A stretch of 64,000 nucleotides of DNA from NCBI GenBank assembly GCA_015063535.1, contig SVTY01000010.1, positions 1 through 64,000 of the forward strand, read 5' to 3'. Source of the stretch: Oscillospiraceae bacterium (GTDB lineage: Bacteria; Bacillota; Clostridia; Oscillospirales; CAG-272). The notes under the pieces were generated by a model that was not told the origin of the DNA, did not search any database, and worked only from the letters and a program-made list of their open reading frames with translations. A program made the position numbers and the translations under genes. Below, piece after piece: positions 41,558 through 52,219 of the stretch (positions are counted from its first letter, which is position 1; each line of letters opens with the position of its first letter).

Positions 41558-41593
41558 AACTCCCTGCGATACGGTTTTGTATCGCAGGGAGTT
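41558..41593. terminator. Bidirectional terminator between the membrane protein gene and eno
   Basis: Arms 41558-41572 and 41579-41593 form a perfect 15-bp stem with a 6-nt loop and a T run on the plus side, between convergent genes. Confidence 0.9.
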
Positions 41594-41594
41594 T

Positions 41595-42923
41595 TTACAC
41601 CTTACGGCAATGGTCGGGGGTGGCTTCTGGCATGCCGTTGGCAAGAGAGAGCTGGGCAAAGCCGTATTTGCCGCCGCTGTTGAGCGCCGACTCGATACGC
41701 AACAGGCGGTTGTACTTGGCTACCCGCTCACTGCGACAGGGGGCTCCTGTTTTGATAAAGGGGGCGTTCATGGCAACGGCAATGTCGGCAATGGTGGTGT
41801 CCTCGGTCTCGCCCGAACGGTGGGAGAGGATGAAACGGTAGCCCGCATCCTTGGCAAGATGGATGACATCCATGGTCTCGCTGAGAGTGCCGATCTGATT
41901 GGGCTTGATAAGAATGGCGTTGGCGATTCGCTTTTCAATTCCTTGGCGGAGCCGCTCGGTGTTGGTGACGAATAGGTCGTCTCCCACCAGCATGATGCGA
42001 TTGCCCAGCCGCTCGGTCAGCTCCTGCCAGCCGTCGGTATCCCGCTGATCCAAGCCGTCCTCAATGGAGAGGATCATGGGGTACTTGTCGCAGAGCCGCA
42101 CCCAATAGTCGATCAGCTCACGGCGGCTGTACCGCTTTCCTCTTTTGGGGAGCAGATAGGAGCCGTCGCTTTGGTACCATTCCGAAGCGGCGGCATCCAG
42201 TGCGATCTTGATTTCGTCGGTGGTATAGCCTGCGGCTCGGATGGCTTCGCAAATAAGCTCAATGGCTTCCTCATCAGTAGTAAGGTTGGGGGCAAAGCCG
42301 CCCTCATCTCCTACGGTGGTGGTCAGCTTTCGCTCCTTCAGAAGGGAACCGAGTGCGTGGTAGACCTCACTGCCCGCCCGAAGGGCATCCGAAAAGCGTT
42401 TCATGCCCACGGGGACGATCATAAATTCCTGAATTTCTACGGTATTGGAGGCGTGCGCACCGCCGTTGAGAATGTTCATCATGGGAACGGGCAGGCGGTA
42501 GGCATCTGTGCCGCCCAAATAGCGGAACAGGGGCGTATGGTACCAGTTCGCCGCCGCTCTTGCCGCCGCAAGAGATACGGCGAGAATGGCGTTAGCACCG
42601 AGTGCTGATTTATTATCGGTTCCGTCCAGCCGAAGCAGGACACGGTCCAGCTCCGCCTGCTCGGCGGCACTGATCCCCGCAATGGCAGGAGATATGATAC
42701 GGCAAACGGCTCCTACCGCATCACACACTCCCTTGCCTCCGTAGCGTTTTTTGTCGCCGTCCCGCTTTTCGTGGGCTTCATAGATTCCCGTCGAAGCACC
42801 CGACGGCACACTTGCCATCCCCACGGTGCCATCGGACAAAAAGACCGATGCCTCCACGGTGGGATTTCCTCTCGAATCGAGAATTTCTCTGGCGCAGCAT
42901 TTGATAATTTGTGGTTTGTTCAT
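41595..42923 (-). CDS. eno: Enolase (phosphopyruvate hydratase)
   Basis: 442 residues from the ATG at 42923, whose first residues ([25 protein letters not shown]) match the family; the open frame continues upstream without conservation. Signature segments: [26 protein letters not shown], the metal-binding [28 protein letters not shown] with the catalytic Lys, and [18 protein letters not shown]. It converts 2-phosphoglycerate to phosphoenolpyruvate. It stands alone, away from other glycolytic genes, and convergent with the neighbouring membrane protein. The AGAAAGGAAA site precedes the start. Confidence 0.96.
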   Translation of the reverse strand: MNKPQIIKCCAREILDSRGNPTVEASVFLSDGTVGMASVPSGASTGIYEAHEKRDGDKKRYGGKGVCDAVGAVCRIISPAIAGISAAEQAELDRVLLRLDGTDNKSALGANAILAVSLAAARAAANWYHTPLFRYLGGTDAYRLPVPMMNILNGGAHASNTVEIQEFMIVPVGMKRFSDALRAGSEVYHALGSLLKERKLTTTVGDEGGFAPNLTTDEEAIELICEAIRAAGYTTDEIKIALDAAASEWYQSDGSYLLPKRGKRYSRRELIDYWVRLCDKYPMILSIEDGLDQRDTDGWQELTERLGNRIMLVGDDLFVTNTERLRQGIEKRIANAILIKPNQIGTLSETMDVIHLAKDAGYRFILSHRSGETEDTTIADIAVAMNAPFIKTGAPCRSERVAKYNRLLRIESALNSGGKYGFAQLSLANGMPEATPDHCRKV

Positions 42924-42967
42924 CCTGTGTTTCCTTTCTCTGTCATAGGGTACGAGGGTAGTATTTG

Positions 42968-43010
42968 CGTTTCGGCGGAGGAATATGCTCCGAAACGGAA
43001 AAACTGTCAA
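42968..43010 (-). promoter_or_regulatory. Promoter of eno with overlapping inverted repeat
   Basis: On the minus strand TTGACA (43005-43010), a 17-nt spacer and CATATT (42982-42987). CGTTTCGG (42968-42975) and CCGAAACG (42990-42997) form an 8-bp inverted repeat that encloses the -10, which suits an operator. Confidence 0.6.
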
Positions 43011-43025
43011 AAAAATCCTTCCCGC

Positions 43026-43033
43026 CATATACT
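43026..43033 (+). promoter_or_regulatory. Possible sigma-E type -10 upstream of the LysM/GH18 gene
   Basis: CATATACT fits the CATANNNT form of sporulation sigma-E -10 elements, about 40 nt before the start codon. The A-rich stretch near 43006-43012 is a poor -35 match. No sigma-A promoter was seen for this gene. Confidence 0.25.
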
Positions 43034-43070
43034 GATACCGATTCCCGTAAAACATAAAAAGGAGAAGGCT

Positions 43071-44375
43071 ATGGTACTTTATACGGTGCAAAACGGTGAC
43101 AGTCTGTACAGCATTGCAAGGCGGTACGGAACCGAGGCGGAGCTGATCGCAAGAGACAATGAATTGCCGAGCGGAGGGCTGCTGAGCGTGGGGCAGACCT
43201 TGGTGATCTTACAGCCGAGGACGGTCTATACGGTACAGGAGGGCGACACGCTGTATCGGGTGGCGGAGCGGTTCGGGCTGACCCTCAACGAGCTTTGGCG
43301 GAACAATCCCTTTTTGGGCGGTAAGACCGATTTGCAGGTGGGGCAGATTTTGACGATCGTACCCGAGGAGAAGCGGTTTGACAAGGAAATTGCCGTCAAT
43401 GCCTATGTGTATCCAAATGTGGATCGGGCAATATTGCAAAAAACATTGCCGTTTTTGACCTATTTGACCCTGTTTTCCTATCGCTTTGAGGAGGATGGGG
43501 AGCTGATCCCGCCCGTGGGGGATGACGAGGCGATCGTGGAGCTGGCACGGCAGTACGGTGTCTCTCCCATTATGCTGATCGCGTCCTTGGGAGAGCGGGG
43601 AACCTTTGACAGCGAGCTGGTGAGTGAGCTGTTGAACGATCCGACCGCACAGGATCTGCTGATCGAGGAGATCGCCATGACCCTGACGCAGAAGCGTTAT
43701 GGCGGCGTGGAGGTGGATTTTGAGTATGTGGAAGGAGCTGACGCCGAGGAATATGTGGCGTTTGTCCGCAAGCTGCGGGAGCGTTTGGCACCGCTGGGGT
43801 ATGTGACCTTGGTCTCTTTGGCACCCAAGACCTCCTCCGATCAGCCGGGGCTTCTGTATGAGGGGCATGACTATCGGGGCATGGGAGAGGCGGCAGACAA
43901 AGCCTTTCTGATGACCTATGAATGGGGCTATACCTACGGGCCGCCTATGGCGGTCTCGCCGCTGAATAAGGTGACCGAGGTGGTGGATTATGCCGTGAGT
44001 CAGATTCCGCCCGAGAAAATTTTGTTGGGCGTTCCCAATTACGGCTACAACTGGACGCTTCCGTTCGTGCAGGGGGAGAGCCGTGCTCGCTCCTTGGGCA
44101 ATGTGCAGGCGGTGGAGCTGGCGGGGGAGAAGCGTGTCGCCATTGAATACGATGAGGTGGCAGAGGCTCCGTTCTTCCGTTATTTCGACCGTGTGGACGG
44201 ACGTCCCGTGGAGCATATCGTTTGGTTTGAGAATGCGAACAGTGTTCGTGCGATGCTGGAGCTGGTGGAGCGGTACGGTCTTGACGGCATCGGCGTATGG
44301 AATGCCATGCGGTATTTTCCTCAGCTTTGGCAGGTGCTGAATCATACGTATCGGATCCAACGGGTATTGGCATAG
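43071..44375 (+). CDS. LysM and GH18 domain protein, spore cortex-lytic type (SleL/YaaH-like)
   Basis: 434 residues from the ATG at 43071, after AAAAGGAGAAGG. Two LysM repeats at about 1-46 ([17 protein letters not shown]) and 49-97 ([17 protein letters not shown]) bind peptidoglycan. A GH18 barrel covers about 105-430; the catalytic motif reads GGVEVDFE (about 211-218), retaining the acidic residues of DxxDxDxE in the last positions, with [11 protein letters not shown] and LMTYEWGY as further barrel strands. There is no signal peptide, as in YaaH/SleL, which are spore-coat-associated N-acetylglucosaminidases acting on cortex fragments during germination. This is a good sign that the organism makes endospores. 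Confidence 0.87.
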   Translation: MVLYTVQNGDSLYSIARRYGTEAELIARDNELPSGGLLSVGQTLVILQPRTVYTVQEGDTLYRVAERFGLTLNELWRNNPFLGGKTDLQVGQILTIVPEEKRFDKEIAVNAYVYPNVDRAILQKTLPFLTYLTLFSYRFEEDGELIPPVGDDEAIVELARQYGVSPIMLIASLGERGTFDSELVSELLNDPTAQDLLIEEIAMTLTQKRYGGVEVDFEYVEGADAEEYVAFVRKLRERLAPLGYVTLVSLAPKTSSDQPGLLYEGHDYRGMGEAADKAFLMTYEWGYTYGPPMAVSPLNKVTEVVDYAVSQIPPEKILLGVPNYGYNWTLPFVQGESRARSLGNVQAVELAGEKRVAIEYDEVAEAPFFRYFDRVDGRPVEHIVWFENANSVRAMLELVERYGLDGIGVWNAMRYFPQLWQVLNHTYRIQRVLA

Positions 44376-44381
44376 AAGTAG

Positions 44382-44421
44382 AAGGAAACGCTTTGCAAAA
44401 AATTGCAAAGCGTTTCCTTTT
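44382..44421 (+). terminator. Terminator of the LysM/GH18 gene
   Basis: Arms 44382-44398 and 44403-44419 form a perfect 17-bp stem with a 4-nt A loop, ending in TTTT. Confidence 0.9.
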
Positions 44422-44533
44422 GCATACGAAGCCGTTTGCTTTGTACAAGTGGCGAGCTTGCTATGGGGTGAGGGTGAATTGTAAAAAAATTAACAATAAT
44501 TGTGAATAAAATGTAACCTTTTGGAAAAAGCTC

Positions 44534-44562
44534 TTGAAAAAAAAGGAGAAGTGCGATACAAT
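44534..44562 (+). promoter_or_regulatory. Promoter of pckG
   Basis: TTGAAA at 44534-44539, a 17-nt spacer and TACAAT at 44557-44562. A leader of about 130 nt follows; nothing recognisable was identified in it. Confidence 0.7.
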
Positions 44563-44698
44563 ATAATGGGAAACGGTTTGGCTTTCCATTCTCACTTTTT
44601 TGTGCGGTCGGTCATCGGACAGGGAGCGAGGGAGCTCTTTCCGTTTTTCAGACAAAGGATTGTCAAAAATTTATTTATCATAAAAGAGGAGAAAAACC

Positions 44699-46492
44699 AT
44701 GACCAACAACAAGTACGTTCTTGGCTGGATCGATGAGATGGCAGCCATGACACAGCCCGACAAGATCGTATGGATCGACGGAACCGAGGAACAGGCAGAG
44801 GCACTGCGCGCCGAGGCTTGCTCTACCGGCGAGATGATCAAGCTGAATCAGGAGCTGCTTCCCAACTGCTACCTGCACAGAACCGCTGTCAATGACGTGG
44901 CTCGCGTAGAGGGCAGAACCTTTATCTGTACCTCCAAGAAGGAGGATGCGGGTAACATCAACAACTGGATGGATCCCAAGGAGTGCTATGCCAAGCTGTC
45001 TAAGCTGTATGCCGGCTCCATGAAGGGAAGAACCATGTACGTGATCCCTTACTCCATGAGTATCGTCGGCTCTCCCTTTGCCAAGTACGGCATTGAGCTG
45101 ACCGATTCGATCTATGTCGTTCTGAACATGCTTATCATGACCCGTGTCGGCACCAACGTGCTGGAGGCACTGGGCGAGAGCGGCGACTTTATCAAGGGTC
45201 TGCACGCAAGAGCCGACATTGACGAGGAGAATCGCTACATCTGCCATTTCCCCGAGGACAACACCATTTGGTCGGTGAACTCCGGCTACGGCGGAAACGT
45301 GCTGCTGGGTAAGAAGTGCTTCGCTCTGCGTATCGCTTCCTATCTCGGTCGCAAGGAAGGCTGGATGGCTGAGCATATGCTCATTCTCGGCGTGGAATAT
45401 CCCGACGGCGAGACCAAGTATATCTGCGCCGCATTCCCCTCTGCTTGCGGAAAGACCAATCTTGCCATGCTCATTCCGCCCGAATTCTATAAGAAGCAGG
45501 GCTACAAGGTATGGTGCGTGGGCGATGATATCGCTTGGCTGCGTGTCGGTCAGGACGGCAGACTGTGGGCAGTGAACCCCGAGAACGGCTTCTTCGGCGT
45601 GGCTCCCGGAACCAACGAAAAGTCCAATCCCAACGCACTGCACACCACCATGAAGGATACCATCTTCACCAACGTGGTACACAACAAGGCAAACAACACG
45701 GTTTGGTGGGAAGGCCTTGACAAGAATCCTCCCGCAGACGCCATCGATTGGAAGGGCAATGTTTGGGATTACACCAAGTACAACAAGGCCGACAAGTCCA
45801 CCTGCGGCGCACATCCCAACAGCCGCTTTACCGCAAAGGCAACCAACTGTCCTTGCCTGTCCTCTGAGTTCAACAATCCTCAGGGCGTGCCGGTATCTGC
45901 AATCGTATTTGGCGGACGTCGGGCTAAGACCGCTCCGCTGGTATATCAGTCCACCTCTTGGCAGAACGGTGCCTTCGTCGGCTCTATTATGGCGTCCGAG
46001 ACGACCGCTGCCGCCGCAGGCGCTGTCGGCGTTGTTCGCCGTGACCCCATGGCAATGAGACCCTTTGTGGGCTACGATATGGGTGACTACTGGGCACACT
46101 GGCTGAAGATGGGTACGCTGATCCCCAATCCTCCGAAGATCTTCCACGTTAACTGGTTCCGTACCGATGCCGAGGGCAACTTCATTTGGCCCGGATTCGG
46201 CGACAACATGAGAGTGCTGATGTGGATCTTGGCTCGTTGCGAGGGCAAGGTCGGTGCTAACATTACCCCCATCGGATATGTTCCCAACGCAGAGGATATC
46301 AACATCGAGGGCTTGAAGGATGTGTCTCTTGACACCATCAAGGAGCTGTTGACCGTGGATGTGGATTCTTGGCTGTCGGATATCGAAAACATTAAGGAGT
46401 TCTATGCACAGGTCGGAAACAGAGTTCCTCGGGCTATGCACTATGAGCTGGATGCTTTGGAAACAAGATTGAATGTCGCAAAAAATAAGTAA
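44699..46492 (+). CDS. pckG: Phosphoenolpyruvate carboxykinase (GTP)
   Basis: 597 residues, the length of the GTP-dependent class; the ATP class is shorter and has a different P-loop. The kinase motif AAFPSACGKTNLAM (about 245-257) contains the reactive Cys typical of GTP enzymes, and VGDDIAWLR and PENGFFGVAPGTNEKSNPNA follow. It interconverts oxaloacetate and PEP with GTP/GDP; in fermentative gut bacteria it can run towards oxaloacetate formation. It has its own promoter and terminator. Highly biased codon choice suggests strong expression. Confidence 0.96.
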   Translation: MTNNKYVLGWIDEMAAMTQPDKIVWIDGTEEQAEALRAEACSTGEMIKLNQELLPNCYLHRTAVNDVARVEGRTFICTSKKEDAGNINNWMDPKECYAKLSKLYAGSMKGRTMYVIPYSMSIVGSPFAKYGIELTDSIYVVLNMLIMTRVGTNVLEALGESGDFIKGLHARADIDEENRYICHFPEDNTIWSVNSGYGGNVLLGKKCFALRIASYLGRKEGWMAEHMLILGVEYPDGETKYICAAFPSACGKTNLAMLIPPEFYKKQGYKVWCVGDDIAWLRVGQDGRLWAVNPENGFFGVAPGTNEKSNPNALHTTMKDTIFTNVVHNKANNTVWWEGLDKNPPADAIDWKGNVWDYTKYNKADKSTCGAHPNSRFTAKATNCPCLSSEFNNPQGVPVSAIVFGGRRAKTAPLVYQSTSWQNGAFVGSIMASETTAAAAGAVGVVRRDPMAMRPFVGYDMGDYWAHWLKMGTLIPNPPKIFHVNWFRTDAEGNFIWPGFGDNMRVLMWILARCEGKVGANITPIGYVPNAEDINIEGLKDVSLDTIKELLTVDVDSWLSDIENIKEFYAQVGNRVPRAMHYELDALETRLNVAKNK

Positions 46493-46500
46493 AACTGCAA

Positions 46501-46530
46501 AAGACCGCCGCTTTGTCGGCGGTCTTTCCT
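46501..46530 (+). terminator. Terminator of pckG
   Basis: AAGACCGCCG (46501-46510) pairs with CGGCGGTCTT (46517-46526) around CTTTGT, followed by TCCTTCTTT. Confidence 0.8.
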
Positions 46531-46676
46531 TCTTTAGCTCGGTAAAGCAGTAAAATAAAAGCGAAAATAAAAAAGAAAATTGTGGTATTTTCTATAAAAA
46601 ATCGGCAAATAATAGCAGGAGAAACCCGATTCCAATTGTGCAAAAGAGAGAAAATGCGAATCAATTCCGCATACTC

Positions 46677-46705
46677 TTGACAAACCGATTGGAAAATGGT
46701 ACAAT
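46677..46705 (+). promoter_or_regulatory. Promoter of the str operon
   Basis: Perfect TTGACA at 46677-46682, a 17-nt spacer and TACAAT at 46700-46705, about 85 nt upstream of rpsL. Confidence 0.85.
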
Positions 46706-46789
46706 ATACTGTGTCCGTTTGCGGAAAAATGAGCCGCAAGCAGACAAACAGTAAACATCAGATATTACAGAGAAGGAGGAAAATGGAGA

Positions 46790-47206
46790 ATGCCAACTTT
46801 TAACCAGCTTGTCAAGCAGGGTCGTCAGGACAAGGTCTACAAGTCTAAGGCTCCCGTTCTTCAGAAGGGCTTTAACTCGTTGAACAACGTTCCCACCGAC
46901 CAGGCGTCCCCCCAGAAGAGAGGCGTTTGCACGAAGGTTTCTACCACCAGCCCCAAGAAGCCGAACTCTGCACTTCGTAAGATCGCAAGAGTCCGTCTGA
47001 CCAACGGTCTGGATGCAACCACCTATATTCCGGGAATCGGACACAATTTGCAGGAGCACTCGGTCGTTCTGATCAGAGGCGGAAGAGTTCGTGACCTGCC
47101 CGGTGTGCGGTATCATATCATCCGCGGAACCCTTGACGCACAAGGCGTTGCAAACCGTAACCAGAGCCGTTCCAAATACGGCGCAAAGAGACCCAAGAAG
47201 AAGTAA
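46790..47206 (+). CDS. rpsL: Small ribosomal subunit protein S12
   Basis: 138 residues with [18 protein letters not shown] and [20 protein letters not shown], the universally conserved decoding-centre loops; the Lys residues of [10 protein letters not shown], where streptomycin-resistance changes occur, are the wild-type form. The 13-residue insertion after residue 25 ([12 protein letters not shown]) is normal for Firmicutes. The ATG at 46790 is 10 nt from AGGAGG; a closer ATG at 46783 opens only six codons. Confidence 0.97.
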   Translation: MPTFNQLVKQGRQDKVYKSKAPVLQKGFNSLNNVPTDQASPQKRGVCTKVSTTSPKKPNSALRKIARVRLTNGLDATTYIPGIGHNLQEHSVVLIRGGRVRDLPGVRYHIIRGTLDAQGVANRNQSRSKYGAKRPKKK

Positions 47207-47359
47207 TTCGGGTCAAAAAAGAGGTATAAAGCAAAATAAGCAGCACGTTCCGTTCGCAGTAATTTTTGATGTTTATTGTCTGCGGCCGCCTTGTGCGCTA
47301 CCAGAAGAATGCTTTTGAGTACCTATGATTTCATATTATTAATGAAGGAGGGAAGTACA

Positions 47360-47830
47360 GTGCCGAGAAGAGGTCGTATATCCAAAAGAGACGTATTGCC
47401 GGATCCTATGTACAATTCAAAGCTGGTGACTAAGCTCATCAACAACATTATGTACGACGGCAAGAAGGGCGTAGCCCAGAAAATCGTTTATGACGCATTT
47501 TCCGCAATTGAAGCAAAGACCGGAGAGAATCCGTTGGATGCTTTCCAGGCAGCTCTTGAGAATGTCATGCCTGTCCTTGAGGTCAAGGCTCGCCGTGTAG
47601 GCGGTTCGACATATCAGGTGCCTATGGAGGTAAGAGCAGAGCGCCGTCAGACCCTTGGTCTGCGTTGGCTGGTCGCTTATTCCAGAAGCCGCGGCGAGCG
47701 CACCATGGCGGAGCGCTTGGCTGCCGAGATCATCGATGCCAAGAACAGTATGGGCGGAGCCTTCAAGAAGAAGGAAGAAACCCACCGTATGGCAGAAGCA
47801 AACAAGGCGTTTGCTCACTACAGATATTGA
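47360..47830 (+). CDS. rpsG: Small ribosomal subunit protein S7
   Basis: 156 residues, normal length, starting at a GTG after [39 protein letters not shown] is the conserved N-terminus, and [16 protein letters not shown] and [32 protein letters not shown] follow. The frame is open further upstream but not conserved. S7 organises the 30S head and autoregulates the str operon in other bacteria. It lies between rpsL and fusA. Confidence 0.96.
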   Translation: MPRRGRISKRDVLPDPMYNSKLVTKLINNIMYDGKKGVAQKIVYDAFSAIEAKTGENPLDAFQAALENVMPVLEVKARRVGGSTYQVPMEVRAERRQTLGLRWLVAYSRSRGERTMAERLAAEIIDAKNSMGGAFKKKEETHRMAEANKAFAHYRY

Positions 47831-47868
47831 TCTGTCATTAATCGTAGAAAAATAAGGAGAAACCGTTA

Positions 47869-49989
47869 ATGGCAAGAGAATATTCACTTCAAAAAACAAG
47901 AAATATCGGTATCATGGCTCACATCGATGCCGGTAAGACTACTACCACCGAGAGAATCCTGTTCTATACAGGTAAAACTCACAAGATCGGTGAGACCCAC
48001 GAGGGTGCTGCTACCATGGACTGGATGGCACAGGAGCAGGAGAGAGGTATTACCATCACTTCTGCCGCTACCACCTGTTTCTGGGCGCACACTCAGTATC
48101 AGAACGACCCCGCCGCAATGAAGGAAAACACCCACCGTATCAACATCATTGATACTCCCGGACACGTTGACTTCACTGTAGAGGTTGAGCGTTCGCTTCG
48201 TGTATTGGACGGCTCAGTTACCGTTCTGTGTGCGAAGGGAGGCGTAGAGCCTCAGTCCGAGACCGTTTGGCGTCAGGCTGACAAGTACGGCGTTCCGCGT
48301 ATGGCATATATCAACAAAATGGATATCACCGGCGCAGACTTCTTCCGTGTTGTTGGAATGATGAAGGAACGGCTTCGCGCCAACGCAGTTCCGATCCAGT
48401 TGCCCATCGGTAAGGAAATGACATTCAGAGGCATTATTGACCTGATGAACATGGAAGCCGATGTCTATTACGACGATATGGGTAAGGATATGAGAGTCGA
48501 GGAGATCCCCGCAGATATGAAGGATATGGCTGAGGAATACCGTGCAGCCATGATCGAGTCAATCTGCGAGACCGACGAAGACCTCTTTGAAAAGTACTGC
48601 GAGGGAGAGGAGATCTCCGTCGCAGAGCTGAAGGCTGCTCTGCGTAAGGCGACCATTGCCAACAAGATCGTTCCCGTTGTTTGCGGAACCTCTTACAAGA
48701 ATAAGGGCGTTCAGAAGCTGTTGGATGCTGTCATTGATTATATGCCCGCTCCTACTGATATTCCTGCGATCAAGGGTGTGAATCCCGACACCGAGGAAGA
48801 GGATGTGAGACATGCTTCCGACGATGAGCCCTTCTCTGCATTGGCATTCAAGATCATGACCGACCCCTTTGTCGGAAAGCTTTGCTTCTTCCGTGTGTAC
48901 TCCGGTTCTATCGAAGCAGGTTCTACGGTGTATAACCCCGGAAAGCGTCAGAGAGAGCGTATGGGTCGTATTCTTCAGATGCACGCCAATGACCGTCAGG
49001 ACATCGACGTGTGCTACAGCGGTGATATCGCTGCCGTGGTCGGTGTGAAGAACACCACTACGGGTGATACCTTCTGTGATGAGAAGCATCCCATCATTCT
49101 TGAGAATATGGAATTCCCCGAGCCCGTTATCCGTGTTGCAATCGAGCCCAAGACTCGCGCAGGACAGGAAAAAATGGGTATCGCCTTGGCAAAGCTGGCA
49201 GAGGAGGATCCCACCTTCCGTACCTATACGGATGATGAGACCGGTCAGACCATCATCGCCGGAATGGGCGAGCTTCACCTGGAAATCATCGTAGACAGAC
49301 TTCTGCGTGAGTTCAAGGTCGAGGCAAACATCGGTGCGCCTCAGGTTGCCTACAAGGAGACCGTCCGTGCGAGGGTCGACCACGAGTGCAAGTACAAGCG
49401 CCAGTCCGGTGGTTCCGGTCAGTACGGTCACGTTAAGATCATTCTCGAGCCCAACGAGCCGGGTGCAGGCTACGAGTTCGTCAACGCTGTTACCGGCGGT
49501 GCGATCCCGAAGGAATTCATCGAGCCTGTTAACCAGGGTATTCAGGGTGCAATGCAGAGCGGTGTTCTTGCCGGCTACAACGTAGTAGACGTGAAGATCA
49601 CTCTGTACGATGGCTCCTATCACGAGGTCGACTCCTCCGAAATGGCGTTCAAGATCGCCGGTTCTATGGCGTTCAAGGAAGCAATGCGGAAGGCAGACCC
49701 TGTGCTTACCGAGCCGATCATGAAGGTCGTTACCGTTGTACCGGATGATTATCTGGGCGACGTTATCGGCGGCTTCAACTCTCGCCGCGGTCAGATCCAG
49801 TCGATGGATCCCGTGAGCGGCGCACAGCAGATCACTGCAATGGTACCTCTGTCCGAAATGTTCGGTTACGCAACCGACCTGCGGTCTATGACACAGGGAA
49901 GAGGACAGTATTCCATGGAACCCAGCCACTTTGCTGAGGTGCCGAAGTCCATTCAGGAAAAGATCATTACCGCTCGTGCAAAGAACTAA
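47869..49989 (+). CDS. fusA: Elongation factor G
   Basis: 706 residues. G-domain motifs: [19 protein letters not shown] (about 17-35), DTPGHVDF (G3) and NKMD (G4). Domain II follows from about 310, and [19 protein letters not shown] with the late [20 protein letters not shown] lies in domains IV and V. The effector region carries a few extra residues ([15 protein letters not shown]) compared with E. coli, common in this group. EF-G drives ribosomal translocation. Third gene of the str operon. Confidence 0.97.
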   Translation: MAREYSLQKTRNIGIMAHIDAGKTTTTERILFYTGKTHKIGETHEGAATMDWMAQEQERGITITSAATTCFWAHTQYQNDPAAMKENTHRINIIDTPGHVDFTVEVERSLRVLDGSVTVLCAKGGVEPQSETVWRQADKYGVPRMAYINKMDITGADFFRVVGMMKERLRANAVPIQLPIGKEMTFRGIIDLMNMEADVYYDDMGKDMRVEEIPADMKDMAEEYRAAMIESICETDEDLFEKYCEGEEISVAELKAALRKATIANKIVPVVCGTSYKNKGVQKLLDAVIDYMPAPTDIPAIKGVNPDTEEEDVRHASDDEPFSALAFKIMTDPFVGKLCFFRVYSGSIEAGSTVYNPGKRQRERMGRILQMHANDRQDIDVCYSGDIAAVVGVKNTTTGDTFCDEKHPIILENMEFPEPVIRVAIEPKTRAGQEKMGIALAKLAEEDPTFRTYTDDETGQTIIAGMGELHLEIIVDRLLREFKVEANIGAPQVAYKETVRARVDHECKYKRQSGGSGQYGHVKIILEPNEPGAGYEFVNAVTGGAIPKEFIEPVNQGIQGAMQSGVLAGYNVVDVKITLYDGSYHEVDSSEMAFKIAGSMAFKEAMRKADPVLTEPIMKVVTVVPDDYLGDVIGGFNSRRGQIQSMDPVSGAQQITAMVPLSEMFGYATDLRSMTQGRGQYSMEPSHFAEVPKSIQEKIITARAKN

Positions 49990-50036
49990 TTAAAAAATTA
50001 AAAAAATAAAAAAATTAAATTTGGAGGACATTCAAA

Positions 50037-51242
50037 ATGGCAAAGGCTACATTTGAAAGAACAAAGCCCCACGTAAACATTGGTACCATCGGTCACGTTG
50101 ACCATGGTAAGACCACGCTGACTGCAGCAATCACCAAGACCCTCGGTCTTCAGAACGGTAACGTTGAGTTCATGGCGTATGACCAGATCGACAACGCTCC
50201 CGAGGAGAGAGCAAGAGGTATCACAATCAACACCAGACACGTTGAATACGAGACGGAATCCCGTCACTACGCACACGTTGACTGCCCCGGCCACGCTGAC
50301 TATGTTAAGAACATGATCACCGGTGCCGCTCAGATGGACGGTGCGATCCTGGTTGTTGCAGGTACCGACGGACCTCTTCAGCAGACCCGCGAGCACGTTC
50401 TGCTTGCTCGTCAGGTAGGCGTTCCCGCAATCGTTGTATTCATGAACAAGACCGACCTCGTTGATGACGAGGAGCTGTTGGACCTCGTAGAGATGGAGAT
50501 CCGTGATCTGCTGTCTTCTTACGATTTCCCCGGCGACGATACTCCTATCGTTCGCGGTTCTGCTCGTGATGCTCTGGAATCCACCAGCACCGATATCAAC
50601 TCTCCCGAGTACGCTCCTATCCTGGAGCTGATGGGTGAGGTTGATGCATTCATTCCTACCCCCGAGCGTCAGGCAGATCTTGACTTCCTGATGCCCGTCG
50701 AGGACGTATTCTCCATTTCCGGACGTGGTACCGTTGCAACCGGCCGTGTTGAGCGTGGTACCGTTAAGGTTGGTGACGTTGTTGAGATCGTTGGTCTGTC
50801 CGACGAGAAGAAGAACACCACCGTTACCGGAGTTGAGATGTTCCACAAGCTCCTGCCTCAGGCAGAAGCAGGCGACAACATCGGTGCTCTGCTCCGTGGT
50901 GTTGCTAAGGACGAGATCGAGCGTGGACAGGTTTTGGCTAAGCCCGGCTCCGTTCATCCTCACACCAAGTTTGTAGGACACGTTTACGTTCTGACCGAGA
51001 AGGAAGGCGGCCGTAAGAAGCCCTTCTTCGCAGGCTACAGACCTCAGTTCTACTTCAGAACCACCGACGTTACCGGCGTGATCGAGCTGCCCGCAGGCGT
51101 TGATATGTGCCGCCCCGGCGACAACGTTGACATGACTGTTGAGCTGATTACCCCCATCGCTTGCGAAGAGGGTCTGCGTTTCGCTATCCGTGAGGGTGGC
51201 AGAACCGTTGGTTCCGGCGTCGTTTCCAACATCCTTGCATAA
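50037..51242 (+). CDS. tuf: Elongation factor Tu
   Basis: 401 residues. GTP site: [15 protein letters not shown] (about 18-32), [12 protein letters not shown] and NKTDLVDD. Domain II has [19 protein letters not shown], and domain III has [18 protein letters not shown]. It carries aminoacyl-tRNA to the ribosome. It ends the str operon, and codon choice is strongly biased, as expected for one of the most abundant proteins. An AT-rich 47-nt spacer with GGAGG precedes it. Confidence 0.97.
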   Translation: MAKATFERTKPHVNIGTIGHVDHGKTTLTAAITKTLGLQNGNVEFMAYDQIDNAPEERARGITINTRHVEYETESRHYAHVDCPGHADYVKNMITGAAQMDGAILVVAGTDGPLQQTREHVLLARQVGVPAIVVFMNKTDLVDDEELLDLVEMEIRDLLSSYDFPGDDTPIVRGSARDALESTSTDINSPEYAPILELMGEVDAFIPTPERQADLDFLMPVEDVFSISGRGTVATGRVERGTVKVGDVVEIVGLSDEKKNTTVTGVEMFHKLLPQAEAGDNIGALLRGVAKDEIERGQVLAKPGSVHPHTKFVGHVYVLTEKEGGRKKPFFAGYRPQFYFRTTDVTGVIELPAGVDMCRPGDNVDMTVELITPIACEEGLRFAIREGGRTVGSGVVSNILA

Positions 51243-51280
51243 GTTGTTTGCATAAGTAAACAGTTGATTGCATAAGCTTC

Positions 51281-51310
51281 AGCACCGAGAATAGCAATAT
51301 TCTCGGTGCT
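51281..51310 (+). terminator. Hairpin after tuf, probable terminator
   Basis: AGCACCGAGAAT (51281-51292) pairs with ATTCTCGGTGCT (51299-51310), a perfect 12-bp stem, but it lacks a good T tract (GATTTCAAAT follows), so termination may be partial. Confidence 0.6.
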
Positions 51311-51328
51311 GATTTCAAATCAAGAGAA

Positions 51329-51437
51329 TCTTTGGGGATTGGTGTAATTCCATACCGGCAGTATAGTCTGCGAACTCCTGTGGGAGCCGATCGGGTGAAA
51401 ATCCCGAACCGACGGTATAGTCCGGATGAGAGAAGAT
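51329..51437 (+). ncRNA. FMN riboswitch (RFN element)
   Basis: The conserved blocks appear in order: TCTTTGGGGATTGGTGTAAT, the ACCGGCAGTATAGTC arm, GGGTGAAAATCCCGAACCGA with CGGTATAGTCCGG, and the closing GATGAGAGAAGA. It senses FMN and controls the riboflavin transporter directly downstream. Confidence 0.93.
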
Positions 51438-51448
51438 AGTGGATAGTC

Positions 51449-51479
51449 CCCGAATGTATTGCGTTCGGGTTTTTATTTT
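51449..51479 (+). terminator. FMN riboswitch expression-platform terminator
   Basis: CCCGAA (51449-51454) pairs with TTCGGG (51464-51469), followed by TTTTTATTTT, which fits transcription attenuation when FMN is bound. Confidence 0.75.
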
Positions 51480-51527
51480 GATCGATAGGCTGTCTTCTCC
51501 CGATGAATGAATCAAGGGAGAAAGAAA

Positions 51528-52196
51528 ATGAAACAAACAAACAATATAAGCAATATCAAGCGAATTTCCGTGATCGCCATGTTTGGCGCCTTGGCATTTG
51601 TTCTGACCTATCTGAAGCTGCCGGTGATGTTTTTGTCACTGGAGGTCAAGGATTCGGTCATCGTTCTTTGTACTCTGCTGTTTGGCCCTATGGCAGGGCT
51701 TGCCATTGCGATTTTGGTTCCGCTGTTGGAGCTGATCTCTCACAGCAGTACCGGCGTTTACGGTCTGATTATGAATATGCTGTCCTCCGTTACCTTTTCC
51801 TTGGTGACGGGTGTGATCTATAAATATAAAAAGAGCTTTTACGGTGCCATTGTGGGGCTTTTGTCGGGTATCTTTGCTGTGACGGCGGTGATGGTATTGG
51901 CAAATCTGCTGGTGACACCCTATTATATGGGTGTTTCGGTGCAGGAGGTAGCGGTACTGATCCCCAAGATCCTGTTGCCCTTTAATCTGATCAAGGCAAC
52001 CTTAAACGGAGCAATCGTGTTGCTGCTCTACAAGCCCTTGTCAACGGTTTTGAAAAAAGCAAGGCTGTTGGAGACAACGGTACATACGGCGGAAGAAGGG
52101 GAAAAGCCAAGCCCTGTGCGGTCGATTTTTGTGACGGTGATTGCAGTGGGGGTGATTGCACTGTCTCTTGCTGTGATTTTTTTTGTGTTGAAATAA
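51528..52196 (+). CDS. ribU: Riboflavin ECF transporter S component RibU
   Basis: 222 residues from the ATG at 51528, after AAGGGAG; an upstream ATG at 51507 has no site. About six membrane helices, with ISVIAMFGALAFVLTYLKLPVMF and LEVKDSVIVLCTLLFGPMAGL at the N-terminus, match ECF-type S components of the RibU group, and SSTGVYGLIMNMLSS is typical. It binds riboflavin and works with a shared EcfA/EcfT energising module not encoded here. Control by the FMN riboswitch strongly supports riboflavin uptake. Confidence 0.92.
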   Translation: MKQTNNISNIKRISVIAMFGALAFVLTYLKLPVMFLSLEVKDSVIVLCTLLFGPMAGLAIAILVPLLELISHSSTGVYGLIMNMLSSVTFSLVTGVIYKYKKSFYGAIVGLLSGIFAVTAVMVLANLLVTPYYMGVSVQEVAVLIPKILLPFNLIKATLNGAIVLLLYKPLSTVLKKARLLETTVHTAEEGEKPSPVRSIFVTVIAVGVIALSLAVIFFVLK

Positions 52197-52219
52197 TGGC
52201 CGAAGGAGAATAAAGGAAG

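Noticed and set aside
46783-46803. A six-codon open frame (MENANF) overlapping the rpsL start
   Set aside because: It starts only 3 nt after the ribosome site and overlaps the correctly spaced rpsL ATG; no sign it is used.
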